64,000 nt of DNA from Lelliottia nimipressuralis. Its GTDB lineage: Bacteria; Pseudomonadota; Gammaproteobacteria; Enterobacterales; Enterobacteriaceae. The stretch lies in the NCBI RefSeq assembly GCF_004115925.1, contig NZ_SDDX01000002.1:124001-188000 (forward strand). The letters are read 5' to 3'. Positions 16,868 to 25,242 of the stretch are shown here, piece by piece; the stretch's first letter is position 1, and every line of letters begins with the position of its first letter. The notes under the pieces are model-generated. The model saw only the letters and a program-made list of their open reading frames with translations. It searched no databases and was not told where the DNA came from. The position numbers were made by a program, and so were the translations under genes.

Positions 16868-18010
16868 TTACCGCTCAACCCGTATCCAGCGCTGCTGTTG
16901 GTGGCTTTTAACAATGGCATCAATGATATCCATCACGTTTGCGCCATCGTGGAAGGTCGCAAAAAGCGGCTTCTCGGGCAGGGCATTTGCCTGCACGGCA
17001 CGATAGAACTGCGCCATCATATTCTTGAACGCATCGGGCCAGCCTTCGATGTGCCCGCCGGGGAAGTGGGCGCTGTCGGCGGCATCTGCATTCATCAGGC
17101 CCGGATCGTCTGACAACGTCTGATTTGCCTGCTCACGATACCCGATCCACAGCTGCTGCGGAATTTCCTGATCCCAGGCCACAGAACGCTCGCTGCCGTT
17201 GATTTCAAAACTGAGGCGGTTTTTGCGCCCGGCGCTGACCTGCGAGACGCTGAAACTGCCTTTGCTGCCGTCGTCAAAGCGGAACAGAACCGAGCCAAAA
17301 TCCTCCGTCGTGACGGCTTTATCCGCATACACGGCGTCGGCCTGGCGGGTAAAGGTCTGGTTGCCCGCCACCTTCGCTTTACGCGTCGGCCAGACGATCG
17401 ACAGATCGGCCATCACCTCGACAATGCGTCGTCCGGTGACAAACTGCACCGTGTCGCACCAGTGCGAACCGATATCCGCCACCGCCCGCGAGGCCCCGCC
17501 GAGAGCGGCATCGACGCGCCAGTTGTAGTCGGTCTCGCGCAGCATCCAGTCCTGCAAATAGCTGCCGTGCGAGCCAAACAGCCGCCCCACGCTCCCCTCG
17601 CGCATCATGCTCGCCGCCTGGCGCACCATCGCGAAGTGGCGATAGACAAAGCTCACGCCGTGGATCACCCCCGCCTGCCCGGCCAGATCCACCAGTTCCC
17701 GCGCCTCTTCCGGCGTCATACACAGGGGCTTTTCAGAGAACACATGTTTGCCCGCTGCCAGAATTTGCCGGTTAATCTGCGCGTGCAGATGGTTGGGCGT
17801 GCAGTTGTGAACCACCTGCAATCCCGGATGGGCAAGCAGTTCGTCCACGCTGCCGTAGGCATGCGGCACATTCAGCGCCCGCGCCTTTTCCTGCGCCTGC
17901 TCAAGCGAGCCGTCGCACAGGGCGACGACCTGCGCAACACCCAGCCGACGCAGGGCCTCGATATGCGCCGGGCCGATAAAGCCGCTGCCGACGATCCCGA
18001 CGTTAATCAT
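16868..18010 (-). CDS. Gfo/Idh/MocA-family NAD(P)-dependent oxidoreductase
   Basis: A 380-residue enzyme with an N-terminal Rossmann fold (INVGIVGSGFIGPAHIEAL), the EKP dinucleotide-sugar motif (HVFSEKPLCMTPEEA, Lys about 96) and a C-terminal alpha/beta substrate domain with the DIGSHWCD segment carrying the conserved Asp and His. Members oxidise ring hydroxyls of sugars, glycosides or inositols. GGAGG precedes the ATG at 18010, which lies inside the upstream isomerase gene (8-base overlap), so translation is coupled. With the isomerase and symporter it forms a LacI-regulated operon. The substrate is not known; 3-keto-glycoside chemistry is one possibility by analogy to the ycj operon. Confidence 0.85.
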   Translation of the reverse strand: MINVGIVGSGFIGPAHIEALRRLGVAQVVALCDGSLEQAQEKARALNVPHAYGSVDELLAHPGLQVVHNCTPNHLHAQINRQILAAGKHVFSEKPLCMTPEEARELVDLAGQAGVIHGVSFVYRHFAMVRQAASMMREGSVGRLFGSHGSYLQDWMLRETDYNWRVDAALGGASRAVADIGSHWCDTVQFVTGRRIVEVMADLSIVWPTRKAKVAGNQTFTRQADAVYADKAVTTEDFGSVLFRFDDGSKGSFSVSQVSAGRKNRLSFEINGSERSVAWDQEIPQQLWIGYREQANQTLSDDPGLMNADAADSAHFPGGHIEGWPDAFKNMMAQFYRAVQANALPEKPLFATFHDGANVMDIIDAIVKSHQQQRWIRVER

Positions 18011-19028
18011 GCGCGCCTCCTGCGGCGAAATCGTCAAATGCGCGGCCAGAGACCGGAATGATGTGGCGGCGGATGAACTCGCTGCCTTCGCTCGCCCCCA
18101 CGTCACCGTCTTTCATGCAGCACTCCCACTCCAGCACCGCCCAGCCGTCGTAATCGTACTGCGTGAGCTTGCTGAAAATACCGTTGAAGTCGATCTGCCC
18201 GTCGCCCAGCGAGCGAAAACGTCCGGCGCGGTTGATCCACGGCTGATAGCCGCCGTAAACGCCGCTGCGTCCGTTGGCGCGAAACTCCGCGTCTTTGACG
18301 TGAAACGCCTTGATGCGCGCGTGATAGATATCGATAAACGACAGGTAATCCATCTGCTGCAGCAGCATGTGGCTCGGATCGTAGAGAATATTGCAGCGCG
18401 GATGGTTGTCGACCAGCGCGAGGAAGCGCTCGAAGGTCACGCCGTCGTGCAGATCCTCCCCCGGATGCAGCTCAAAACAGAGATCGACGCCGTGCTCCTC
18501 AAAGCAGTCGAGGATCGGGTGCCAGCGGTGTGCCAGCTCTGCGAACGCATCGCGAAACCGCTGCTCGTTGTGCGGCGGCCACGGGTAGAAAAACGGCCAC
18601 GCCAGCGAACCGGAAAAGGTGGCGTGGGCGGTTAAACCAAGCTTCGCCGACGCCGCAGCGGCCTGTTTCACTTTGGCGGTTGCCCACGCCTGGCGCGCCG
18701 CGTCGTTACCGCGTACCGCAGGCGGCGCGAAGTGGTCAAAGGCCTCACCGTAGACCGGACTGACCGCTACAAGCTGCCCTTCCAGATGGGTGGACAATTC
18801 GCTGATGACAAGCCCATGCCCGGCCAGCATCCCGGTGATCTCGTCGCAGTAGGTCTGGCTGTTCGCCGCCTGCTCCAGATCGAAAATCTGTGGATGGTTG
18901 CAGGGGATTTGCAGCGCTTTGTAGCCTTTCGCCGCCGCCCAGCCCGCCAGCCCGTCGAGGGAGTTAAACGGCGCGCGCTCGCCAATAAACTGCGACAGAA
19001 AAATGCCCGGTCCCTTAATCGTCCTCAT
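18003..19028 (-). CDS. Sugar phosphate isomerase/epimerase-like TIM barrel protein
   Basis: A 341-residue AP-endonuclease-2-type TIM barrel of the IolE/YcjR group. Metal-ligand regions are visible: ELHPGEDLHDG (about 192-202), NILYDPSHMLLQQ (about 217-229), HVKDAEF (about 248-254) and AVLEWECCMKD near the end. Members isomerise, epimerise or dehydrate keto-sugars with a divalent metal. GGAGG stands 6 bases before ATG 19028. It lies 15 bases after the symporter gene and overlaps the oxidoreductase gene by 8 bases, so the three act together. Confidence 0.8.
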   Translation of the reverse strand: MRTIKGPGIFLSQFIGERAPFNSLDGLAGWAAAKGYKALQIPCNHPQIFDLEQAANSQTYCDEITGMLAGHGLVISELSTHLEGQLVAVSPVYGEAFDHFAPPAVRGNDAARQAWATAKVKQAAAASAKLGLTAHATFSGSLAWPFFYPWPPHNEQRFRDAFAELAHRWHPILDCFEEHGVDLCFELHPGEDLHDGVTFERFLALVDNHPRCNILYDPSHMLLQQMDYLSFIDIYHARIKAFHVKDAEFRANGRSGVYGGYQPWINRAGRFRSLGDGQIDFNGIFSKLTQYDYDGWAVLEWECCMKDGDVGASEGSEFIRRHIIPVSGRAFDDFAAGGAHD

Positions 19029-19043
19029 AACACCTCCAGAAAA

Positions 19044-20282
19044 TTACGCCTTATCTTCATCATATTTGAATGCGATAAGGAAAATCAGCGCGATCGCGGC
19101 GGCAGCTATCGCCGGGATCCACCAGAATGTGACCCACGCCTGCGGCACGGCCTGCCCCGCCACCAGGCTGTTATACAGCGCGCCAGAAATCTGCGAGCCG
19201 AGCAGCATGCCGATGCCGTAGGTGAACATCACCACCATACTCTGGGCCTGGCCTTTTACCTTTTCGCCCGCCACGCGGTCGGTGTAGATAAAGCCGACGA
19301 CAAAGAAGAAGTCATAGCACACGCCGTGCAGCAAAATGCCGAGATAGAGCAGGAAGCGTCCCTCTTCGCTGACGCCAAGCGCAAAGAAGGCGTAACGCAC
19401 AAACCACGCCAGCATGCCGATCAGCAGCATGTATTTCACCCCGAGACGGCGGAACAGCAGCGGGATGACCAGCATAAAGACGATCTCGGACATCTGCCCG
19501 AAGGACATGGCGGTGCTGACATCACGGATACCGGCGTCAGCGAGATAGGAGGCGGTGTACGCGTAATAAGTGCCCAGCGGAACGGAGATCAGCATCGCGC
19601 ACAGGGAGAAGATAAAGAAATGGCGCGTTTTCAGGAGCGCGAAGGCATCCGCACAGAACAGATCGCGCACGGCAACGGGCATGCCTTTTGCCGGAGCTGG
19701 CGTGTGCGGCAGCGTCAGGCTATAGAGCGCCAGCAGAACGGAGCTTACCGCCGCGACCTGGAAAATGGTCACGCTCGACGCCACGCCGGTCACGCCGATA
19801 AAAATCCCGGCGACAATCCAGCCGATGGTGCCAAAGACGCGCACCACCGGGAACGTTTTGTCGACGTTCGCCAGGCTGTGAAACGCGATGTTGTTGGTCA
19901 GCGCCAGCGTCGGCATGTAGCAGAGCGTGTAGCCAAACAGCAGGCCTATCAGCAGCGCACCGTTTTCGGCGATCAGCGCCCCCGGCACGAACCACAGGAT
20001 CGCCGCGCCAGCGAGGTGCATCACGGCCATCACCTTCTGCGAGGCGAAGAAGCGGTCCACCAGCATCCCGAGCACAAACGGCGACAGAATCGAGGCAATG
20101 GGCCCGGCGGAGAACGCATCGCCAATCAGCAGGGACATGTTGTGCTGAGTCATCACCAGCCCGAGCGTGACCGACCAGCTTCCCCAGATAAAAAACTGTA
20201 AGAACATCATCAGCGACAGCCGCGGCACCAGCAGCCGATGCTGGGCTATCGCCTTTCCACTACTTTCAGTTGTTGACACCAT
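19044..20282 (-). CDS. MFS symporter of the nucleoside:H+ (NupG/YegT) type
   Basis: A 412-residue protein with 12 hydrophobic spans. The start LVPRLSLMMFLQFFIWGSW and the APFVLG-like SPFVLGMLVDRFF segment are those of the nucleoside:H+ symporter group that includes NupG, XapB and YegT. It is the first gene of the operon and should import the substrate of the two enzymes behind it. Start 20282 has a GTGAGG site upstream; a longer frame would run into the operator. Because the partners are sugar enzymes, the solute may be a glycoside rather than a nucleoside. Confidence 0.83.
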   Translation of the reverse strand: MVSTTESSGKAIAQHRLLVPRLSLMMFLQFFIWGSWSVTLGLVMTQHNMSLLIGDAFSAGPIASILSPFVLGMLVDRFFASQKVMAVMHLAGAAILWFVPGALIAENGALLIGLLFGYTLCYMPTLALTNNIAFHSLANVDKTFPVVRVFGTIGWIVAGIFIGVTGVASSVTIFQVAAVSSVLLALYSLTLPHTPAPAKGMPVAVRDLFCADAFALLKTRHFFIFSLCAMLISVPLGTYYAYTASYLADAGIRDVSTAMSFGQMSEIVFMLVIPLLFRRLGVKYMLLIGMLAWFVRYAFFALGVSEEGRFLLYLGILLHGVCYDFFFVVGFIYTDRVAGEKVKGQAQSMVVMFTYGIGMLLGSQISGALYNSLVAGQAVPQAWVTFWWIPAIAAAAIALIFLIAFKYDEDKA

Positions 20283-20303
20283 GATAAGCCTCACCCTTAA
20301 AAA

Positions 20304-20346
20304 GTAATCGATTACAAACCTCGTCAACTAAAAAGTAATCGATTAC
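20304..20346. promoter_or_regulatory. Two identical LacI-type operators
   Basis: GTAATCGATTAC occurs exactly at 20304-20315 and again at 20335-20346, each within a longer identical stretch (AAAAAGTAATCGATTACAAA). The centres are 31 bp apart, close to three helical turns, so two repressor dimers would sit on the same face of DNA. The central CG and palindromic form are typical of LacI-family sites. They precede the symporter gene by 22 bases, with a LacI gene at the other end of the operon. Confidence 0.8.
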
Positions 20347-20488
20347 AAAATAAAGATCCTGCGAATCAAAACAGAACTGCGAGAACGGTCACGATCTAAA
20401 TTTCCGCCCCCTTCTCCCACGCTTTCTCGGAATTTACATATTTAGTTACATTTGGCCGATAAATTAGTCTGCGCTTAATTCATTAAAT

Positions 20489-20507
20489 AATTATGATTCC
20501 GATTCTC
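20489..20507. promoter_or_regulatory. Fur-box-like site upstream of fhuE
   Basis: The minus-strand reading GAGAATCGGAATCATAATT matches the 19-bp Fur consensus GATAATGATAATCATTATC at 13 positions. It lies 41 bases before the receptor ATG, a usual place for iron repression. Confidence 0.55.
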
Positions 20508-20548
20508 ATTCAAAAAAAATCACATAACAACTCTTCCGGACAGGAAAC

Positions 20549-22687
20549 ATGACCTCTTTTAATGGCAAGGAAATCACGAAACCGTTCGCGGTTTCACTTA
20601 TCGCGCTGGCAATCCAGACCGTCGTTCACCCGGCACTGGCAGCAGAAAACAAAAGCGAACAGGAGATGGTGGTGTACGGCGACGCAAACACCCCGGTGGA
20701 TGAGCAGCAGGATTACGCGGTTAAAACCACGCGCGCAGGGACCAAAATGTTGCTCGCCCCACGCGATATTCCGCAGTCGGTGAGCGTCGTAACGCAGCAG
20801 CGCATGAAGGATCAGGACCTGCAAACCATCGATGAGGTACTGACCAACGCCACCGGTGTGTCGTCACAGCAGATCGACAGCGAGCGCGCGAACTATTTCT
20901 CCCGTGGCTTTGAGATCACCAACTTCTCCTACGATGACATCCCGACGTCCATGGGCGACGCGTGGAACTTTGGCGATGCGACGGAAGATACGGCGATTTA
21001 CGATCGTATCGAAGTGGTGCGCGGCGCGGCGGGACTGATGACCGGTGCGGGCGATCCGGGGGCATCGATGAATATGGTGCGTAAACGCGCCGACAGCAAA
21101 ACCGTGACCGGCAACGTCAGCGCCAGCTATGGCAGCTGGAATAAGCAGCGCTACGTGGCCGATCTCTCTGCCCCGCTCAACGCTGACGGCAGCCTTCGCG
21201 GACGGGTGATCGCCGGTTATCAGGATCAGGACAGCTGGCTGGATCGCTACGGTAAACGCAAAAAATTTCTCTACGGCGTGATGGATGCGGATCTTACGGA
21301 CCACACCACCCTTTCACTCGGCTGGGATTATCAGCAGACCAACACCGCCAACCCGACCTGGGGCGGCCTGCCGAGCCTCTACAGCAACGGTTCGCGCACC
21401 CATTACGATCGTAACGTCAACACCTCGGCGGACTGGACGGGCTATTCCATCGAGTCCCGCAAGGTGTTCGCGAACCTCTCCCACAGCTGGGATAACGGCT
21501 GGTCGGTGCGTTTCAACGGCACCCACGGCGAGCAGAACTTTAACGATACGCTGCTCTATGTGATGGGCAATCCGGACGCGACCACGGGCGACGGCGCGAG
21601 CGGCTGGGGGAGCAAAGATCGCGGCAAACGTACGCTCGACTCCTTTGACTCCTACGCCAGCGGCCCGTTTGAACTGCTTGGCCGCCAGCACCAGCTGATG
21701 GCCGGGGCCAGCTACAGCCGCCAGCATAACGCCACTTTCAGTAAGGATGGCCCGATGGACAGCGTGGGCATCTTTAACAACAACTGGGATGGAAGCGTGG
21801 CGGAACCGGCGTGGGGTGACTGGTATCAAAACGCCGATGACATCGTGCGCCAGAAATCGGCCTACACGGCGACACGCCTGTCGCTGGCCGATCCCCTGTC
21901 GCTGATTTTAGGCGCGCGTTACACCCAGTACAGCACTAACGGCAGCAGTGGCGATATGCGTAAATACAACACCACTCCGTACGGCGGCCTGGTGTTCGAT
22001 ATCACCGACGCGCTTTCGGCGTACGCCAGCTACACCTCGATTTTCGCGCCGCAGACCAAGCGCAGCAAAGATGGCGCGTGGCTCTCGCCGGTAACCGGCA
22101 AAAACTACGAAACCGGCCTGAAAGCCGACTGGATGGACGGTCGCCTGACCACCAACGTTGCGGTATTCCGTATCGAGCAGGAAAACGCGGCGGAGGCGAT
22201 CAGCGGAGAGTTCGTCAACGGCTCCAGCGAGCAGGCCTACCGTGCGACAAAAGGGGCGGTGAGCAAAGGGGCCGAGTTTGAAGTGAACGGCGCCGTGACC
22301 GACGATCTGCAGCTGACCTTCAGCGCCACGCGCTACGTCGCCACCGATACGGATGGCCGCTTCAACAGCTATGCGCCGCAGACCCAGCTCAAACTCTTCA
22401 GCCGCTATCGCGTGCCGGTACTGCCGGACCTGACGGTCGGCGGCGGCGTGAACTGGCAAAACCGGGTGTATAAAGACGTAACCGGGCCGGATGGCGAAAC
22501 CCAGCGTCTGTACCAGGGCAGCTACCCGCTTGTCGATCTGTTCGCGAAGTATCAGCTGACCAAACAGCTGGCGGTGCAGGCCAACGTCAGCAATCTGTTT
22601 GATCGGGAATATTACTCGTATCTCGACGACTCGGCGGTGTATGGCGAACCGCGAAGTGTCTCAGTGAGCATGAGTTATCTGTTCTGA
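20549..22687 (+). CDS. fhuE: TonB-dependent receptor, FhuE-like (ferric coprogen/rhodotorulate)
   Basis: A 712-residue outer-membrane receptor (Escherichia coli FhuE is 729). A signal peptide ends at ALA-A near residue 31, followed by a TonB-box-like EMVVYGD, the plug (LAPRDIPQSVSVVTQQRM, DRIEVVRGAAGLMTGAGDPGASMNM) and the barrel ending in SYLF. The plug sequence and the NPTWGGLP and FNSYAPQTQLKLFSRYR segments fit FhuE, which imports ferric coprogen, ferrioxamine B and rhodotorulic acid. It is a single gene between a Fur-box-like site and a terminator. FhuE-type is confident; exact orthology is a little less so because the locus differs from Escherichia coli. Confidence 0.78.
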   Translation: MTSFNGKEITKPFAVSLIALAIQTVVHPALAAENKSEQEMVVYGDANTPVDEQQDYAVKTTRAGTKMLLAPRDIPQSVSVVTQQRMKDQDLQTIDEVLTNATGVSSQQIDSERANYFSRGFEITNFSYDDIPTSMGDAWNFGDATEDTAIYDRIEVVRGAAGLMTGAGDPGASMNMVRKRADSKTVTGNVSASYGSWNKQRYVADLSAPLNADGSLRGRVIAGYQDQDSWLDRYGKRKKFLYGVMDADLTDHTTLSLGWDYQQTNTANPTWGGLPSLYSNGSRTHYDRNVNTSADWTGYSIESRKVFANLSHSWDNGWSVRFNGTHGEQNFNDTLLYVMGNPDATTGDGASGWGSKDRGKRTLDSFDSYASGPFELLGRQHQLMAGASYSRQHNATFSKDGPMDSVGIFNNNWDGSVAEPAWGDWYQNADDIVRQKSAYTATRLSLADPLSLILGARYTQYSTNGSSGDMRKYNTTPYGGLVFDITDALSAYASYTSIFAPQTKRSKDGAWLSPVTGKNYETGLKADWMDGRLTTNVAVFRIEQENAAEAISGEFVNGSSEQAYRATKGAVSKGAEFEVNGAVTDDLQLTFSATRYVATDTDGRFNSYAPQTQLKLFSRYRVPVLPDLTVGGGVNWQNRVYKDVTGPDGETQRLYQGSYPLVDLFAKYQLTKQLAVQANVSNLFDREYYSYLDDSAVYGEPRSVSVSMSYLF

Positions 22688-22700
22688 TGAGATGATGTGA

Positions 22701-22732
22701 AAGCCCGCCAGCGACTCCGCCGGCGGGCTTTT
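22701..22732. terminator. Bidirectional terminator between fhuE and pheP
   Basis: AAGCCCGCC (22701-22709) pairs with GGCGGGCTT (22722-22730) and is followed by TT; on the minus strand the stem is followed by TTTC. It sits between two convergent stops and can end both transcripts. Confidence 0.75.
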
Positions 22733-22734
22733 GG

Positions 22735-24129
22735 TTAGCGCGCTTTACTGCGCGATAAGGTAAAGGCCACAAACAAGAATACCACCCACACGGGCAGCAG
22801 GAACGCCGACAGACGCATGTCATCGATGGTGCACATCAGCACCAGAATCATGCCGAGAAACGCGATACACAGGTAGTTTCCCGCCGGGTAGAGCAGCGCC
22901 TTGAACTGCGTCTCACGCCCTTTACGACGCATAGCCGCACGAAAGCGCAGGTGCGCCAGGCAGATCATGATCCAGTTCAGCAGCAGGGTAGCCACCACCA
23001 GCGCCATCAGCAGGCCAAAGGCCTCTTTCGGCAGCAGATAGTTGATCAGCACCACCAGCGAGGTAATGCCCCCGGAGAGCAGCAGCGAATTGACCGGTAC
23101 TCCGCGACGGCTGACGCGCGTTAAGAACTTCGGCGCGTTGCCCTGAACGGAGAGGCCAAACAGCATGCGGCTGTTAGAGTAGACGCCGCTGTTATAGACC
23201 GAGAGCGACGCCACCAGAATGACAAAGTTCAGCGCCGATGCCACCAGGTTGCTGTTCATATCATGGAAAATCATCACAAACGGGCTGCTGTCGGATTTCA
23301 CCTCTACCCACGGGTAGAGCGCCAGCAGAACCACCAGCGAACCGATATAAAACAGCAGAATACGGTAGACCACCTGGTTGACCGCTTTCGGAATGCTTTT
23401 GTGCGGATCGCGCGCTTCTGCCGCCGTGATCCCAATCAGCTCCAGCCCGCCAAAGGAGAACATGATCACCGCCAGGGACATAATCAGCCCGTTCCAGCCG
23501 GTCGCGAGGAAACCGCCGTGTTTCCACAGGTTATTGATGTTCGCGCGCTCGCCACCGTGCCCGGAGAAGAGCAGCCACAGGCCAAAGCCGATCATGCCGA
23601 TAATCGCCAGCACTTTGATCAGCGCGAACCAGAATTCCGTTTCGCCATACAGACGCACGTTCACCAGGTTTACGGCGTTGATAATAATGAAGAAGGCGGC
23701 GGCCCAGATCCACGTCGGGACATCCGGCAGCCAGTACTGCATGTAGATGCCCGCGGCGGTGAGTTCAGCCATGCCGACCAGCACGAACATCACCCAGTAG
23801 TTCCAGCCGGACAGGAAGCCTGCAAACGGTCCCCAGTATTTGTAAGCAAAGTGGGCGAAAGAGCCAGAAACCGGCTCTTCGACGACCATTTCGCCGAGCT
23901 GGCGCATAATCAGAAAGGCAATCACGCCCGCAATGCCGTATCCCAGCAGTACCGCAGGCCCGGCCATTTGAATCGCTGGTCCGATGCCGAGAAACAGTCC
24001 GGTACCAATCGCGCCGCCGAGGGCAATTAATTGAATATGTCGATTTTGCAAACCACGTTGCAGCGTCGGTGTCTGTTCCGACGAGGCTTCAGAAACCGCA
24101 TTGTCTGAAGCGGATGACGCGTCTTTCAC
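22735..24129 (-). CDS. pheP: PheP, phenylalanine-specific permease
   Basis: A 464-residue amino acid-polyamine-organocation transporter with 12 spans that imports phenylalanine with H+. The stretch LQNRHIQLIALGGAIGTGLF near the start, VVEEPVSGSFAHFAYKYWGP and SFGGLELIGITAAEARDP are the PheP/AroP signature, and nearly the whole chain reads as Escherichia coli PheP (458 residues). The frame is open 15 codons further up, but the GTG at 24129 with AGGGGTC upstream gives a start (KDASSASD) that parallels the Escherichia coli protein. Its place after ybdG matches the Escherichia coli gene order. Confidence 0.95.
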   Translation of the reverse strand: MKDASSASDNAVSEASSEQTPTLQRGLQNRHIQLIALGGAIGTGLFLGIGPAIQMAGPAVLLGYGIAGVIAFLIMRQLGEMVVEEPVSGSFAHFAYKYWGPFAGFLSGWNYWVMFVLVGMAELTAAGIYMQYWLPDVPTWIWAAAFFIIINAVNLVNVRLYGETEFWFALIKVLAIIGMIGFGLWLLFSGHGGERANINNLWKHGGFLATGWNGLIMSLAVIMFSFGGLELIGITAAEARDPHKSIPKAVNQVVYRILLFYIGSLVVLLALYPWVEVKSDSSPFVMIFHDMNSNLVASALNFVILVASLSVYNSGVYSNSRMLFGLSVQGNAPKFLTRVSRRGVPVNSLLLSGGITSLVVLINYLLPKEAFGLLMALVVATLLLNWIMICLAHLRFRAAMRRKGRETQFKALLYPAGNYLCIAFLGMILVLMCTIDDMRLSAFLLPVWVVFLFVAFTLSRSKAR

Positions 24130-24278
24130 GTCTGACCCCTGTGTATTTTTATTGGAAGGGGCACCTTTTAACACTTCGGGTCAGCAGGAGCAAGTTGCAG
24201 GCCCGGCTCAAATACCCATATGAATTTAAAAGCGCGGCTGGGTATGATATTGAGAACCCTACACTGACAGAGTGACCT

Positions 24279-25199
24279 ATGACTGAGAAACAGTTCTACC
24301 CTATCGGTACGCCAGGCCAGCCATGGACTGCGGCGGAAAAACAGCAGTGGCGCGAGAACCAGACGCGTTTTCGCAGCTATCAGACGGACGTACTTGACGC
24401 GATCAATGCCCTCAAGCCTCGCTACGACGTAAGTCAGTATGGCGAATTACACTACGGCGACCAGACCTTCCCGCTAATGGCCGTAAAATCACAAGACTGG
24501 GACGACAACCTTCCCGTCGCGCTGATTACCGGCGGTGTTCACGGGTACGAAACCAGTGGCGTGATGGGCGCGCTGAACTTCCTGGCGGAGTATCAGAATG
24601 AGTATGCGGGGAAAATCAATCTACTGGTGGTGCCGTGCGTCAGCCCGTGGGCCTACGAGCATATCACTCGCTGGACCTATGAAGCCGTGGATACCAACCG
24701 CCAGTTCTGGCCACAAGGTGAAGGCGAAGAAGCCCGCGCGCTGATGGCGTTAACCGCCCCGCTGAAAGGCAAATTCCTGCTGCACGTTGATCTGCACGAA
24801 ACCACCGACAGCGATGAGAGCGAGTTCCGACCGGCGAAGGCCGCGCGCGACGGACTGCCGTTTGAGCCGGGGACAATTCCCGATGGCTACTATCTGGTGA
24901 GCGATACGCAGAATTCACGGCTGGATTTCCAGCAGGCGATTATCGACGCCGTGAAGAAAGTCACCCATATCGCCCCTGCCGATGAGAATGGCAAAATGAT
25001 GGAGTTCACCGTCGTCAGCGAGGGCGTGGTGGAATATGACATTCATGCCTATCATCTGTGCGCCACCCTTACCGGCGCGCCGTTTACCACCACCACGGAA
25101 GTTTATCCCGACAGCCCCGGCACCACGCCAGAGGCCTGTACGCGCGCGCAGATTGTGACCGTTCACGCCGCAATTGCGTTTGCGCTGGCGCACGCTTAA
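24279..25199 (+). CDS. M14-family zinc metallocarboxypeptidase
   Basis: A 306-residue cytoplasmic protein (no signal peptide) with all M14 landmarks: zinc ligands His88 and Glu91 in GGVHGYETSG and His173 in HVDLHETTD, substrate-binding Asn140-Arg141 in DTNRQF, and catalytic Glu274 in TTTEVYP. M14 enzymes remove C-terminal residues from peptides or trim peptidoglycan peptides or amide-linked small molecules; lacking a leader, this one acts inside the cell. It is divergent from pheP, with no other partner. The natural substrate is unknown. Confidence 0.83.
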   Translation: MTEKQFYPIGTPGQPWTAAEKQQWRENQTRFRSYQTDVLDAINALKPRYDVSQYGELHYGDQTFPLMAVKSQDWDDNLPVALITGGVHGYETSGVMGALNFLAEYQNEYAGKINLLVVPCVSPWAYEHITRWTYEAVDTNRQFWPQGEGEEARALMALTAPLKGKFLLHVDLHETTDSDESEFRPAKAARDGLPFEPGTIPDGYYLVSDTQNSRLDFQQAIIDAVKKVTHIAPADENGKMMEFTVVSEGVVEYDIHAYHLCATLTGAPFTTTTEVYPDSPGTTPEACTRAQIVTVHAAIAFALAHA

Positions 25200-25208
25200 G
25201 AAATGGAT

Positions 25209-25224
25209 GGGGCATCCGTGCCCC
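25209..25224. terminator. Small GC hairpin between convergent genes
   Basis: GGGGCA (25209-25214) and TGCCCC (25219-25224) form a 6-bp stem with a TCCG tetraloop between the M14 peptidase stop and the receptor stop. No T run follows on either strand, so termination by this element alone is doubtful. Confidence 0.35.
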
Positions 25225-25242
25225 TGATAACGAGGGTAAAAC

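Noticed and set aside
18732..20201. 489-codon plus-strand frame opposite the symporter and isomerase genes
   Set aside because: The minus-strand genes are clear family members; this frame is a low-complexity polar shadow without ribosome site.
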